The notes below the pieces were generated by a model. It had not been told where the DNA came from and did not search any database. It saw only the letters and a list, made by a program, of their open reading frames with translations. Shown one piece after another: positions 12,201-22,518 of a DNA stretch of 64,000 nucleotides; position 1 is the stretch's first letter, and each line of letters opens with the position of its first letter. The stretch is from Tiliqua scincoides. Lineage: Eukaryota; Chordata; Lepidosauria; Squamata; Scincidae. The stretch spans positions 9,600,315 to 9,664,314 of the forward strand of contig NC_089830.1 in the NCBI RefSeq assembly GCF_035046505.1, read 5' to 3'. Position numbers and translations under genes: made by a program.

Positions 12201-15200
12201 GCTCTGCCCTTAGCCCCTCGGGCTCCACACTTTGATCTGTCATGCACCACTCCTGAGCTTCCAAGCACCTTCCTCACAATGTCAGGGTCTGGATCTCAGG
12301 CAGCAGAGCAACCCAACTAGCATTGAGAAAGACAAATGTCTTGAGAAAGGCCATGTCTCCTTCAAGGAAGGATGATGGTTTCAGGCTTTCCAAAACTCAT
12401 TTCTACCGATTTTCCTGAGTGCTGCAGTCCTGAGGTGCTGCTGTCACATGTAAGCAATTAGAGTAGGTTGCAAGCATGGTTGTATGTATGCATAAGTGCC
12501 TGGAGGAAACAATGAAAAAGCTCACCATTTTGGCAGAGAGCAGCAAGATCTGCGGGGTCTCCTGGAAGAAATCAAAAACACATTAGCAAGCAAATCATAA
12601 GTGGACATTCATCTTTCCAATCTTGACTCTGTTCAAGGTCGCCCACTCCACCCCAGAACTTCTGTTCCCAGAATTCCTTGTGGAGAAGGAATATTTGAGG
12701 GTTGCATCAGAAAGTAGAAAGACCATCCCACAAACACACGTGTCTGTACCAGTCTATACCTAACTCTCCTGGAGTTTGAGAACCGTTCTAAGTGTTTGCT
12801 GGGACGGGAAAGGGCAGCAATGCCATTCCCAGTAATGTGCCACTGGGGACACAGGGGCTTTTTTTAACCTTATCAGTATCCCTGTCAGCCTTCCTGGGGT
12901 GTAAGGAGCCACACAGGGCCCTCTACAGCAGTGGTACTCACACATTTAGCACCGGGACCCACTTTTTAGAATGAGAATCTGTCATGACCCAACGAAAGTG
13001 ATGTCATGATCGGAAGTGACATCATCAAGCAGGACATTTTTTAACAATCCTACCCACACTTACAAGTAAGTCCCATTTACAATCATTGTTTAAAGAATAT
13101 ACATAGTAGCTTGTTAAAAACTTGTTAAAAGGTCCCCAGATGCAGTCACATACCATGGTAGCATCAAGTCTAATATATTAAAAATAAAATATTGAAATGA
13201 ATGGGGACCCACCTGAAATGGGCTCGCGATCCACCTAGTGGGTCCCGACCCACAGTTTGAGAAACACTGCTCTATAGGGCTCCCCACAGCTTGTAAACCA
13301 TAAAAATTGATTGCAACCCACTTCCAGAATTGATCTCCTGTACTATGACTGTATTTCTATCTTTTATTTATTTTATCAATAACATTTTGGAAAAAATATT
13401 AGTAGTCATTATCAGTTGTATAAGAAAAATGACCTTAAGGAACTTTTGAAATAATTAGGAATAGTCATATGCTAGATTATTTCTCCACCCAAATCTATAG
13501 GGATAAGAAAATACTAAGCTCATTATCTGGTGAGGAGGAACTTCTCTCTTTATTGGAGGAAGAGGGGATGGATGCTATGGCAGTGGCTACACCTGCCACG
13601 ATCACTCCTCTGAGAGAACACTAACCACATGGCCACACTAGTGGCTGCTGCTAAATAAACAAGCTGGGAGCTGAGCTTTTTCTCCAGGGCAAATCCCAGT
13701 CATGGGGGGGGGGGGAAGGGGAGAAACTATTTGGCTGTGATTTACTGAATGCAAAACAAGGACACTAAAACTTTTAACCTAAGTCTGCACACATTCCTGG
13801 AAATACACTCCACTGAACACAACGGAACGTACTTTGGAATAGACATGCCTAGGATTGCCCTGTAAGGCTGCAAACCTTCTTGAGAGCAAGACCCACTGAA
13901 TACAATGGGACTTATTTCTGATTAAACATGCATAGGCTTGTACTGTCAGTCACTTTTTTTTTTTTTTAACAGGTATTTATATACCGCCTTTCTTGGTCTT
14001 TATTCAAGGCGGATTACATAGGCAGGCTTATTTAAATCCCCGTAGGGATTTTTACAATTGAAAGAAGGCTCTATCTTTCAAGAGCCACAGTAATTCAGAT
14101 GTTTCGTTCCGATCTGGCCTCCATCCTGGCCTCCATCCTCCCACACTCAGAGCAGATGGAATAGCTCGGCTTCAGCTTGTCAGCTGCTTCAAGGTCGCAC
14201 GGTGCCGGTGGCCTCGAACTGGCGACCTTGTGGATGGTACCTTCAGGCAAATGGAGGCTCTACCCTCTAGACCAGACCTCCTGCCCTTGCGTTGCATACA
14301 TTTGGGCTGTTCATAGACATGCCACAAAACAGTGGTGTTGCTAGGATGCTGCGGGACACACTGGGTGATGGGTATGGGGCGGGGGCTGACACCACTACTG
14401 GCCAAAATTTTTAAAATCTGGTTGTTTTCCAATAATACTGTCATGTTATATATCAACTGATGTGTGATTTCATGCGGAATGCAATTAAACAAACAGCACT
14501 GAAATATATTCTATCAAAGGTTATAGCCCTCCAAAACAGCAAAGAATAATAATAATAATAATATACAGTATTTATTGAATACTGAATCCCATCACCGGGA
14601 GCATTGCTCTGCCTGCTGCGTAGGAGGAGACCCATCACGGAGGTGGCACGCTGGCCTCCCACACTGGGTGCCACAAACCCTGGTGACGCTGCTGAGATCA
14701 ACATACTGTAGGTTTTATGACCCCTTCACATAATTGTTTTTCCTTTGCACCCTACTTCACTCCTTTGCAGATAAGGGTTGCTGCTGCCTCAGGCAAGTGG
14801 ACTCTGTCATGTAGCACAATGAGATTCCTTGGGCCAAGTTCCAAAGAGCTGCTTCGGGAATACCAAAGAGCTTGGCCAGGCCTGGGGGGGGGGAAATCTC
14901 CCCATCCCCACAACACACCTTGAAACAACAGTCTGACAGAGCATCAAATGGATTCTGAAAGTAAAAAAAGTGAGTTGCTAAGTGGATAGTTGGGGAGCAG
15001 GGAAGCTGCTGTTTGAGAGTCAGCTGTTACAAGTTCCCCATGGGTGGTGTGCACAATTTGATGAGCAGTCCTTTGGATCCTGGCTTCAAGGGCCACCTGC
15101 TGCTCATTGCTTTTGCGCTACAGCAACGCCTCTGGAATTCAGTCCCAGAGGAAAATGTCTGCAGGGTTACCTTGTTCCCCTTTTGGTCCTTGTTTCCCAG

Positions 15201-18200
15201 GTGGCCCCATATCTCCTAAAAAGAAAGGGGACACACAATAAAGGCACTGCAGGCATTAAAGGTCAGAGGCAGAGAACAGAACTCAGAAACACACATGGAT
15301 GCTCTTAGGAGAAACATCCCAAAAAGGCCTGAGGGTGGTTTCCTGGCTGAAGATTATGTTGCACTGCATATACTGAACTTTTTGTTTTTAATATTAATAA
15401 CAGGGTAGCCAGTTTGTCCATAATGACTCAGTTTCTTCCATTTTTGTTTGTTTTGCCTTTTGTACATTTTTGCAGACAAGTGGGCAACAAACAGTTAATT
15501 TCAGGTCATTTGGGGGATGTTGCTGGACTCTATCCTAGCACCAGATTTTATTTTTTTTCCAGTTTTACAAGGCTTGGCAATGTTGTGACATTGCCGGACC
15601 CTGCCTTGTGACATCACTAGATCCTGCCCCCAAAATCTCAGGTTGTGGGATGCAATTGACCCTCGTCAAAAAAAGGAACACTAACAGCAGCTGAGAACTG
15701 GGGAGAGGTTTGTAATCATTTCTCCCTTCCCAGCAGGAGCATCAGCATCAATTTGGGTGAGGAGGAGGCTGCAGCTGGTGAGCTGGCAGCAGTAACCAAC
15801 AGGAGACAGACCCTAAAGCAACACTGTGTCTTCAGCCTTCCCCTCCTTCTAGCAGCTGTGGCCAGGAACCAAGAGTGACAGGGGCTGAGACAGAAGAGAA
15901 TATCAGGTGCACAGAAATCAGGAAGTTAATTCAAATACATACCAGGAACTGCATGAATTAGAACAGCATGAATGAATTAAAACTTGCACACGGTGGAAAT
16001 TCTGCCCTAGTTGTAGCAAATTGCCCTCTGTCAGTGATGTGGTGGAGGTAAGGAGGGGAGATTAGGTTTTGTTTCTCCTATTTTTTAAAAAAATTGGCAT
16101 AAAAGTTAAGGCAAATTTTCCATTTAAACAGATGGCAGCCAGAGCCTCTTCTGCCCTGAAAACCAGGAGAAGCTTCCATTTTCTGCAAAGGGTCATATGC
16201 AGGAATTTTCTCAGAAGATGTCATTGACAGACATCATGGAAAAAGAAGCCCAGTCCAGTGACAGGTTCTAAGATCTAAACCAGTGGTAGACTCAACCTAG
16301 GCTTAATGGGGCCACAAAGTCTCATTTGGGGGGTTGTGGCAACCTGTCAAAGCTTCTGCAAGAGAGGGCTTGCATCCAAACCAGTAACGGTACTACCTTC
16401 TTAAAACGGAATTCTTGATATAATCCTGCAGCCTCTTTTTGTTTTCTTGCCCCACTGCTCCTAAGGCTGCTTGCTTGGGCTGCTACCTAACAAGGTTATT
16501 GTGAAGATACAGGAGGTAGAGGGAAAGTGATAGGTGACAAGGGCAGGTGGATTGAGTCCTGGGAAGGGGGCAGTTTCAGCAATGGGTCCTCAGTACTTCA
16601 TTCATTCATTTGGGTCATGGCATGAAAAAGGTTGAAGACCACTGATCTAGACTAGGGGTGTCAAATATAAGACCTGGGGGCAGGATGCAGCCCCCCCAGA
16701 AGCCCTTTATTTGGCCCTTAGCCTCTCCCAGTACCACCATCAGCTTCTCTCAGCTGCTGAGCTATGCTGAGGTGCCTCTGCTGAAAGGGCATTCTGCATG
16801 ATAATTAGGCTCTCCCATATCTTGAAAATATGATCAAGATTTGTATATTTTCTGTTCTGTCATCTGCAGTAATGAGTTCCTAAGTTTTAAAAGTGCTTAT
16901 TTCTGGTCATGACCAGCTTAATGACATCACTTCCTGCTTTATGACATCACTTTTGGCCCTCAGCAGGCAACGTGAATGCTATTCAGCCCAGCTTATGAAA
17001 CGGGTTTGACACCTCTGATCTAGGGTGCTTGAATAGATTTCAAATATATTGCAAGTCACCTTGAGAACCTCAATTAGTAGGCACAATATAAAATATTTCC
17101 AATAAATATATAAATAAAAATCTATTGTGAGCTACTTTGAGGCCTTATTTTTTTTTTGCAGAAAAAGTGGCATTTAAAATACAAAAAAATAAAAAAGGCA
17201 AGGCCCTGCCGTGTGCACACCTAGTTTATATGAAATCAGAGGAGAGGAGATAAATGCCCTCTCTTCACAAGCTCTTGAGTATGCATTACAGTTGGCACTC
17301 CCTACATCTGATGAACTTCTGCTTTGGAGTCCTTTTCCAGAAGATGTAAGGTGATGGGCAAACAAAATCTACCACTCCCTCTGCTTTCTGTCCCTGATAT
17401 GGGCTTCTATGTTTCTTAGCTTCATGGCTGTGCCAAGCCCTGCTCAGTGGAATCCACACTGACTTGCAGCAGCTTTCCAGGTCGAAGCTGGGTTTTTGCC
17501 TAGGGATTGAACCTGTGACTTTCTGAATGCAAAGCAATCACTCTACTGCTGACGTATGGCCTCTTCTACCTTTCAATGCCAATGTACAGGTGAAGGTTTA
17601 TAATCCCCCCACCAATTCCTCCCCCCACCCCTGCTCCCCCACCCCCGCTGCTATTATCTGTGAAGAGCAACATGCTGGGGGAGCATTTTTTTCCCCTTCT
17701 CCTCCTGTGCCATTTTCTCCCATCTAATGAAACCCCTGCTAACAGGGCAAAGGGTAATCCTTTAAAGCAGCAGTTTGCTTGCATTCAGCAGGAGGAGGGC
17801 AACTGTCTAGCTAGCATCTTTTCCAGCTGTTGTTGCTGGCAAGTCCCTTGCGAATTTTGTCTGATTCTGAGTCCCCTGGGGACAAGAAACCATCTTCTTG
17901 TTTCTTTTGCTGTGCAATCCACTCTGCTAAAAATTATTTTGCTGTGCAATCTACTTTTTTGTTTTTGTCAAAAAGCAGTGTGTAAATATTCTAGAAATCA
18001 TCATCATCATCTACTGGGGGGAATTGCAGGTATTTGTATAGTTTCTGTATTATTTCCTCTGGTGAAAGGGATTTTCAGGACAAAAAAATATGTGAGAACT
18101 TCTCCTTCCCTCAGTGTCTTTACTCCGATCAGGCTGTGATGAAACATAATATAACAACAACTCTTGGTGTGACATCATCTTGAATGTTGCATACCTTTTA

Positions 18201-19977
18201 GGCCTTTCATCCCAGGTGCCCCCTTTTCTCCAGGTGTTCCTGCTGCCCCTGGAATTCCAGGACAGCCTGACAAGAGGGCAAGCCTTTCAACACCGGAAAG
18301 ATCCATCACCTTTACCTCTGCAGAGACAGAAAGTGACAATAAGAAAGGGGGTATTTCACCCTTTGCTCTAAGAGAGAGTCTTGCCAGATGTCCATGGCTA
18401 AGCAAAACTCTGTCTGACAACCACCCACTGCCCCTAAGCAGGCTTACTCTGCAAGCCAATGCAAGTTAGTTATTGCCTAGGAAGCCTGCATGGGATTGCA
18501 GTGCCAGCATTTTGCATCTTCAGAGGCCAGTAAAATCCCACCAAGAGTGGCCAAATGACCAGGGCTGGACCCAAAGCCATCCAGTTCAGGGGTAGTGTGT
18601 GCAATGCTCCACTCCTTATCCAGCAGTACACCTGCTGCCAATGCTCCTCCTCCTCCACCCAATCCCTAGATTTGAAAAGAGGGATACAGAGCAGAAGAGG
18701 AAGTGCGAAGGAGAGGAGAGGAGAGAGGTGGACTAGAATGCCTTCATGCTCAGCTTTCATGCATATGTCTTCAAACCAGACATCCAAGATGCCCCTGAAT
18801 AATCAATTCCTTGAAATGATAAGACTTTTCCAGGTTATGTGGGGGGAGGGGGCATGCAAAATGTGCTGGATGTGCTCTAGAAAACATCATCACAGCAGCC
18901 CATCTAAGCCTGATAAACTGGGTTTTCCCAGTTCTCAAATCACTAATGCTATTAGAAAATGCAGTTCTCCCTCTCTCCCATCTGTGCAGCCACAATTTTT
19001 CAGTAATGTGTTGCATGGGATTATGATTGGGTGGTCTCCAGCACCTATTGGATAATATCTGTGGCCTCACTAATTAGTTCCACAAGTCCCTTTTCTCCTG
19101 CCCATCCATTTAGAGAACCATAACATGTTTTATCATTTCAGTTATTGGTTCTCCACTCCTGGCTCTCTTCACACTCACAGAGTGCCATCCAGTGCATGGC
19201 TTATCTTCTGCAGTTCAGCAACCTGAATGTTCAGGGGTGATGTAATGACATCATCATGTCTCCCCAACTTTTTGGACTATCGCATTGCTTTAAATGCCAC
19301 GGGCCTGAGCCAAGTCCAGTGACTTGCAGGAGACGGCTGTGAGCAGTCCTCCTCAGCTGCAGGGAGCCAAGCGGGGGGCAAGCAGTTGGCAAGCCCTGCT
19401 TCCCGGGGCGGGCAGAGCGGACGTCACAAGGCTGACTGCGTTCAGGCGCTGGGATCCAGTGGCGCCTGCACACTCGGCTACCTGCCAGCCCAACTTCCAG
19501 AGGCTGCGGTGCAACCTCCCTGGTTGACCAGCGCTTCCTGCAGCACAGCCAAACCCGTGGTATGAGCTGCCCGCTAGCATACCCCTTCCTCCCTGGCCAA
19601 CCAGGGCTCACCACAGCACCAGCCTAGGGATCTGGGCTGGCCCTAGGAGCCCTAAAGCCTAGGGGCCCGACCATGGTTAATACGGCCCTGGAGGTATCCA
19701 GAACTTAGAATAACATGCACCTCTGAGGGTTATCTAGAAAAGAATCTTAGGTGGCAGCTTAACTGGGAGTAATTCCTCGTAAATGGGGCTTATTTTTGAG
19801 TAGACATGCCTAGTATTGTGGTGTTAGAAAGCAGGAATAAAATTCCCCTTTCAGGGCTTCATGCCATGCTAAGGCAACTCATTGTCAGAAAATACAGAGC
19901 CTCCTACCTGGGCATGTGTTGGGGTCACCAGTTGCCACCATCCAAGTGCAGAACCAAAGCAAGGCTGCAAAAGCCAT
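5989..19977 (-). CDS. FCN3: Ficolin-3-like lectin, eight coding exons (302 aa)
   Basis: Secreted pattern-recognition lectin that would bind acetylated or sugar ligands through its fibrinogen-like domain and activate the lectin complement pathway through MASPs. Exons in order: 19908-19977, 18195-18317, 15171-15215, 12526-12561, 11640-11767, 8670-8799, 7839-7973, 5989-6230. All junctions are GT-AG and phases agree (1,1,1,1,0,1,1). The total is 909 nt, 302 residues plus TAA; human FCN3 is about 299. Order: signal peptide 1-~17, interchain-type Cys22 and Cys42, fourteen Gly-X-Y triplets ~41-82, linker, fibrinogen-like domain ~92-302. Lys72 sits in PGKQGP, matching the known ficolin MASP-binding motif. 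The C-terminal stretch [13 protein letters not shown] resembles FCN3 (GRGVGHPY) more than FCN1/2 (GKGYNYSY). The neighbour CD164L2 supports the FCN3 call. No convincing polyadenylation signal was found near the stop. Assignment to FCN3 is inferred from memory of the human protein plus synteny; membership of the ficolin family is very secure. Confidence 0.93.
6921..7279 (+). mobile_element. Nonautonomous hAT-like element, family A (in FCN3 intron 7)
   Basis: CAGTGGTTCT...GAGAAACACTG termini, with GGGACCCAC blocks just inside each end. Same family as 12929, 30576 and 63046. Contains half of the palindromic GCAATCC module at about 7035-7095. No clear target duplication here. Confidence 0.75.
7558..7592. 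repeat. (GAAT)n microsatellite
   Basis: About eight GAAT/AATG units in FCN3 intron 7. Confidence 0.95.
7839..7973 (-). CDS. FCN3: FCN3 exon 7: fibrinogen-like domain
   Basis: A 135-nt exon after TCTTTAG and before GTAAGG, phase 1 to phase 1. It encodes [20 protein letters not shown] and then [20 protein letters not shown] followed by AGSA. It matches the LRVELEDF...FAHYATF...YQLALGKF block of human FCN3. Confidence 0.95.
8670..8799 (-). CDS. FCN3: FCN3 exon 6: fibrinogen-like domain, middle part
   Basis: A 130-nt exon after TTTCTTTCAG and before GTAAGA. It encodes [20 protein letters not shown] and then [20 protein letters not shown] followed by TRA. The FWLGNENIH core is diagnostic of ficolin and related fibrinogen domains and has no visible damage. 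Confidence 0.96.
8985..9262 (+). mobile_element. Bov-B/RTE-like LINE 3' tail
   Basis: Degenerate plus-strand coding traces such as FGHVMR and the terminal AATCAGACACAACTGAATGA, typical of Bov-B 3' ends. Lies in FCN3 intron 5. Confidence 0.6.
9263..9960 (-). mobile_element. RTE-type LINE, C-terminal RT region with zinc knuckle-like end
   Basis: A 210-codon open frame (9915-9283) encodes [40 protein letters not shown] and [14 protein letters not shown], then a terminal [20 protein letters not shown]. This is a LINE endonuclease/RT C-terminal layout, probably RTE-related; the clade is uncertain. It sits tail to tail with the Bov-B-like tail. Confidence 0.75.
10177..10568. mobile_element. Nonautonomous hAT-like element, CAGGGCTAGC family
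   Basis: Ends CAGGGCTAGC and GCTGGCCCTG. Flanking octamers actggaat/actagagt match 6 of 8. The body has G/C homopolymers. FCN3 intron 5. Confidence 0.6.
11640..11767 (-). CDS. FCN3: FCN3 exon 5: start of fibrinogen-like domain
   Basis: A 128-nt exon with acceptor TTTACAG and donor GTGAGT. It encodes [20 protein letters not shown] and then [20 protein letters not shown] followed by WL. The first conserved cysteines and the DMDTDGGGW signature of fibrinogen-related domains are intact. It leaves in phase 0, the only non-phase-1 intron of the gene; exon 6 starts with Val to complete GGGWLVFQRR. Confidence 0.96.
12526..12561 (-). CDS. FCN3: FCN3 exon 4: short linker exon
   Basis: A 36-nt exon after TTCTTCCAG and before GTGAGC, phase 1 on both sides. 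It encodes [11 protein letters not shown] and links the last collagen triplet (GDP) to the fibrinogen-like domain. The human counterpart is GDPVNLLRCQEGPRNC, so position, length and the CQ-(N/E)-GPRNC junction all match. Confidence 0.9.
12929..13269 (+). mobile_element. Nonautonomous hAT-like element, family A
   Basis: CAGTGGTACTCACACATTT...GAGAAACACTG, 341 bp. Flanking octamers ctctacag/ctctatag match 7 of 8. In FCN3 intron 3. Confidence 0.85.
13775..13953. repeat. Two adjacent copies of the ~90-bp palindromic module
   Basis: Same module as at 1886-2062: two units head to tail, each with the AATGGGACTTATTTCTG-type half. Confidence 0.6.
13969..14286 (-). mobile_element. tRNA-derived SINE, family B
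   Basis: On the minus strand, starts GGCAGGAGGTCTGGTCTAGA with a box-B-like GCCAGTTCGAGG, and ends with GAATAAAGACCAAGAAAGGC and a tail. Sister copies at 28782 and 58254. Confidence 0.7.
14330..14694 (+). mobile_element. Nonautonomous element, CAGTGGTGTTGCTAGG family
   Basis: Starts CAGTGGTGTTGCTAGGATG and ends GGTGACGCTGCTG, with the family core TCATGTTATATATCAA. Contains a TAA microsatellite. Siblings at 47830, 51213 and 59738. No clear target duplication. Confidence 0.6.
15171..15215 (-). CDS. FCN3: FCN3 exon 3: collagen-like segment with MASP-binding lysine motif
   Basis: A 45-nt exon between acceptor TTTTTAG and donor GTAACC, entered and left in phase 1. It encodes [14 protein letters not shown]. 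The PGKQGP segment aligns with GPPGKMGPKG of human FCN3, whose lysine (mature Lys47) is known to be needed for MASP binding. The lysine here is residue 72 of the precursor. Confidence 0.92.
16653..17017 (+). mobile_element. Nonautonomous hAT-like element, TAGGGGTGTCAAA family
   Basis: Ends TAGGGGTGTCAAA and TTTGACACCTCTG. Flanking octamers atctagac/atctaggg match 6 of 8. FCN3 intron 2. Confidence 0.7.
17440..17565 (-). mobile_element. tRNA-derived SINE head
   Basis: On the minus strand, GGCCATACGTCAGCAGTAGA and a box-B-like GGTTCAATCCC, the layout of the abundant reptile tRNA-type SINEs. Only the tRNA-like head is recognisable. Confidence 0.5.
18195..18317 (-). CDS. FCN3: FCN3 exon 2: N-terminal segment and collagen-like start
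   Basis: A 123-nt exon preceded by a pyrimidine-rich tract and CAG, and followed by donor GTATGC. It encodes [20 protein letters not shown] followed by Gly-X-Y triplets ([21 protein letters not shown]). Cys42, in SGCPG, together with Cys22 from exon 1, matches the two N-terminal cysteines that ficolins use for oligomerisation. Entry and exit phases are both 1, and the Gly codons are split across introns, as is usual for collagen exons. Confidence 0.95.
19290..19700. other. GC-rich stretch in FCN3 intron 1
   Basis: GC-rich with several CpGs, bounded by GGGCCTGAGCC and GGGGCCCGACC-type repeats. Open frames run both ways but no product is recognisable. It could be a degraded DNA transposon rather than a regulatory island. 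Confidence 0.3.
19908..19977 (-). CDS. FCN3: FCN3 exon 1: signal peptide and N-terminal cysteine
   Basis: Found by looking for a phase-1 donor following a ficolin-type TCP motif, because exon 2 begins with the last two bases of a Glu codon. The minus strand reads ATG at 19977-19975 and encodes [15 protein letters not shown], then TGDPNTCP, ending G at 19908 before the donor GTAGGA. The joined codon is GAG, recreating TCPEVKV, which mirrors TCPEVKM in FCN1/FCN2. An in-frame stop lies three codons upstream, so this ATG is the only start in the frame. The -3 base is C and +4 is G, a moderate initiation context. A short hydrophobic signal peptide is visible; cleavage is probably after residue 15-18. 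Confidence 0.85.
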
Positions 19978-20036
19978 CTGAGACCCTCAGGATTCTTCTC
20001 TCCTCTCTCTTGCTTTCGCAACTGACCCATTTGCTC

Positions 20037-20042
20037 TTTATA
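20037..20042 (-). promoter_or_regulatory. FCN3: Probable TATA box of FCN3
   Basis: The minus strand reads AAATATAAAGAG, with TATAAA at 20042-20037. It is 60 bp upstream of the exon-1 ATG, so a start site near 20010 would give a 5' UTR of roughly 30 nt. About 50 bp further upstream (20092-20103) is GGGAAGATTCCC, a near-palindrome resembling NF-kB/STAT-type sites; that second point is only suggestive. Confidence 0.55.
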
Positions 20043-20413
20043 TTTGCTGAGAACAATGGCATGTTTAAGAGGCTTATCTTGGGAAGTTAATGGGAAGATT
20101 CCCACCATTGTTCCAAGTAATAAAAACAGCAATAAGCGCCAAGGATAGTACAGTTTCCTCAAGAACATCTTGATAGTTGGGGGGGGGGGGGGTTTAATCT
20201 TTGTCTTTTCCAAACAGCACAACATGGCCCAGGCCAATCTCAGGTCCTTATGGGAAATGAAGACACCATATTGACCCTGAGCAACTTATTTGCACATAGA
20301 GAACCTACCTTTCTCATTGCCTAGTGAGGTAAGTGGATGTGCTTGTTTCTGCACACAGAACAGCACCCACTGTAGCAATGCACAATTTATTCAAAGTCAG
20401 TGATGGGAAGTGA

Positions 20414-20701
20414 CTTCTTTGTGTACATACAAGAGATGCTTTCCAGAAGCTTTCCAGTTTGCAAAAGGGAGACATTAGCATTAATAGTGAAGGCACAGTT
20501 TCTTCTGTCACAGTTCAATGTGGTAACACTCTCTCTTCAAGCAGGCCAGAAGATGCACTTCTTTGTGTACATACAAGAGATGCTTTCCAGAAGCTTTCCA
20601 GTTTGCAAAAGGGAGACATTAGCATTAATAGTGAAGGCACAGTTTCTTCTGTCGCAGTTCAATGTGGTAAAAATCTCTCTTCAAGCAGGCCAGAAGATGC
20701 A
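20414..20701. repeat. 144-bp tandem duplication upstream of FCN3
   Basis: Units at 20414-20557 and 20558-20701 are near identical, with only a few mismatches by eye, so the duplication is recent. It lies about 0.44-0.72 kb upstream of the FCN3 start codon and abuts the hAT-like element starting at 20710. Confidence 0.9.
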
Positions 20702-20709
20702 CTTTAAGA

Positions 20710-21027
20710 CAGTGGTTCCCAAAGTGATGGGTCGCATCCCACCATTGGGAACCAAAACTGGGCCAGTAATTGGTGTCCCAACAGCACTGCAGTGATTGCA
20801 ATGCTGCAGGAACCCAGGGGCTTTCCCCCTTACCTGGTCCTACTGGCCTTGGGGAGGGTCCGGGAGGCCCACAGCCATCCCCAATGCTGAGCCTCTCCAA
20901 TGCTGAAAATTGCTTCATTTGGGGATAAGAGCGCACTTCTGATTTTCCCCAAGGCCTGAAGGACCCCCCAGGTAAGGGGGAAAGCCCCTGGGTTCCCAGG
21001 GTGCCATGATCACGGCAACACCATCTA

Positions 21028-21088
<61 letters not shown>

Positions 21089-21172
21089 GCCCCAGGCCCT
21101 GCTCCCACAAATCTGCAGTGCCAAATCTTCACCTACAGTTCCAAAGCCTGAGTAGGACTTTGGGAACCACTG
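20710..21172. mobile_element. Nonautonomous hAT-like element carrying a CA microsatellite
   Basis: CAGTGGTTCCCAAAGTGATG...ACTTTGGGAACCACTG. Flanking octamers ctttaaga/ctttcaga match 7 of 8. (AC)n occupies 21029-21086. Confidence 0.82.
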
Positions 21173-21762
21173 CTTTCAGAGCATGTAAGCTGTAACCTGT
21201 GTGCCATGAGAAACAAATAAAGCTCTTGACTATGTCATGGAAGAGGCTATCTGCTGTGTCTCTGCAGGAGTCGTTGGTTTGGCCATGCCACTTTCCCATC
21301 AGCCTTTTTGAGGAACAGGTCTTTCTGAAGCATCTCTGCATAAAAGTGTGATTGGCAGGCTCACTCATGAGGCCAACTGAAGCAGTCACCTCAGATAGCG
21401 GATTAGCAGCAGTTGCTCACCACTGTCCCCCTTTGACTTGCTTTCAGTGACAGGAGCAGAGGCTGGCACATCACCCGTTAAGGGCACACTGCCTCAGGTG
21501 CCAGAAGATCTTGGAATAGTTCTGGTGATTGGATTGTTCAATCACAGAAAAGTGGCAGAATTACCTACCGCCAGAGGAAGCTTATGGGAAGGAGTGCCAC
21601 ACATATGGTCTTCTTGAGGGATGTGGGCCTACAAACACACCCACATGGGAATGGATCTAGCCCAGGAAACTGCCAAGTAAGAATTAGACTCAGGAACCTG
21701 AATCACTACCTTGCCCAATGACTTGGCACAACCTTGTCCTGGCCTTGGGACAAGAAATCATG

Positions 21763-21850
21763 CAGATCAAGGAATCATGTAGAGACACAAAGTAGACCAT
21801 CTCCCCAGATCAAGGAATCATGCAGAGACACAGAGCAGACCATCTTCTCT
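21763..21850. repeat. ~43-bp tandem duplication
   Basis: CAGATCAAGGAATCATG starts at 21763 and again at 21806; the two units are close copies. Confidence 0.75.
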
Positions 21851-22518
21851 GTGGGCTGATATTGTACTTTGGATTTAAAAGGGGGGGGGGGTCTTTGTTT
21901 CTCATTTGTCATCAGCTGTTCCCTTGAAACACACAATCACACCTCTTGGTTCACAGTTTAGGAATCCTGTACCTGCATCTGAGCCTGGAAAGCTCATTTT
22001 GCAAGAAGAGAGACAGACACCAACATTAGGGATGTTTTAATCACCGTTGAAGAGGAAAAAATTTTCAGCTCAAGCTCTGAAAGGTACTTATACAGGTATA
22101 CTTGGCTACTGACCTGCAGTGATACATGAAAACAATCCCTTGCAAGGCCAGGGATGGAGTGATGGCATTTCATGGAAATTAGCCATAAAGAAAAATGCTT
22201 CATGGAAAGGATGTTTTAAAAGAAACCACATCCTTTGGACCAAAGTGCATCTTCCATCTCAAGTGCTTCTGTGCCCTCAAATACATCAATGATCGAACAC
22301 TGCAATTGGATGTTTAAATTAATCCTTTAACTTTGGACTATCCAGGACTGCTCTTGGATCAAGAACTAGCCCTCATGTTTTGAACAGGCATGGAAGCATC
22401 TGGACACAAGATGGCAGTGAAGGGCAGCCTCAGCTGTGTCCTTTAGGAGAACCACAGAGCTAAGAAAACATGTATTGTGGCTGATCCTTCTGTGCAGAGG
22501 TTTTCACGAAATATGTAG

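Noticed and set aside
19993-20169. Minus-strand frame MFLRKLYYPWRLLLFLLLGT with a phase-1 donor as an alternative FCN3 exon 1
   Set aside because: Signal-like, and its splice phase would fit, but it lacks the TCP(E) cysteine motif and contains the probable TATA box. The 19908-19977 exon matches the ficolin family far better.
20625-21110. 161-codon frame with VCVCV tract
   Set aside because: Lies in a hAT-like element with a CA microsatellite and part of the 144-bp duplication.
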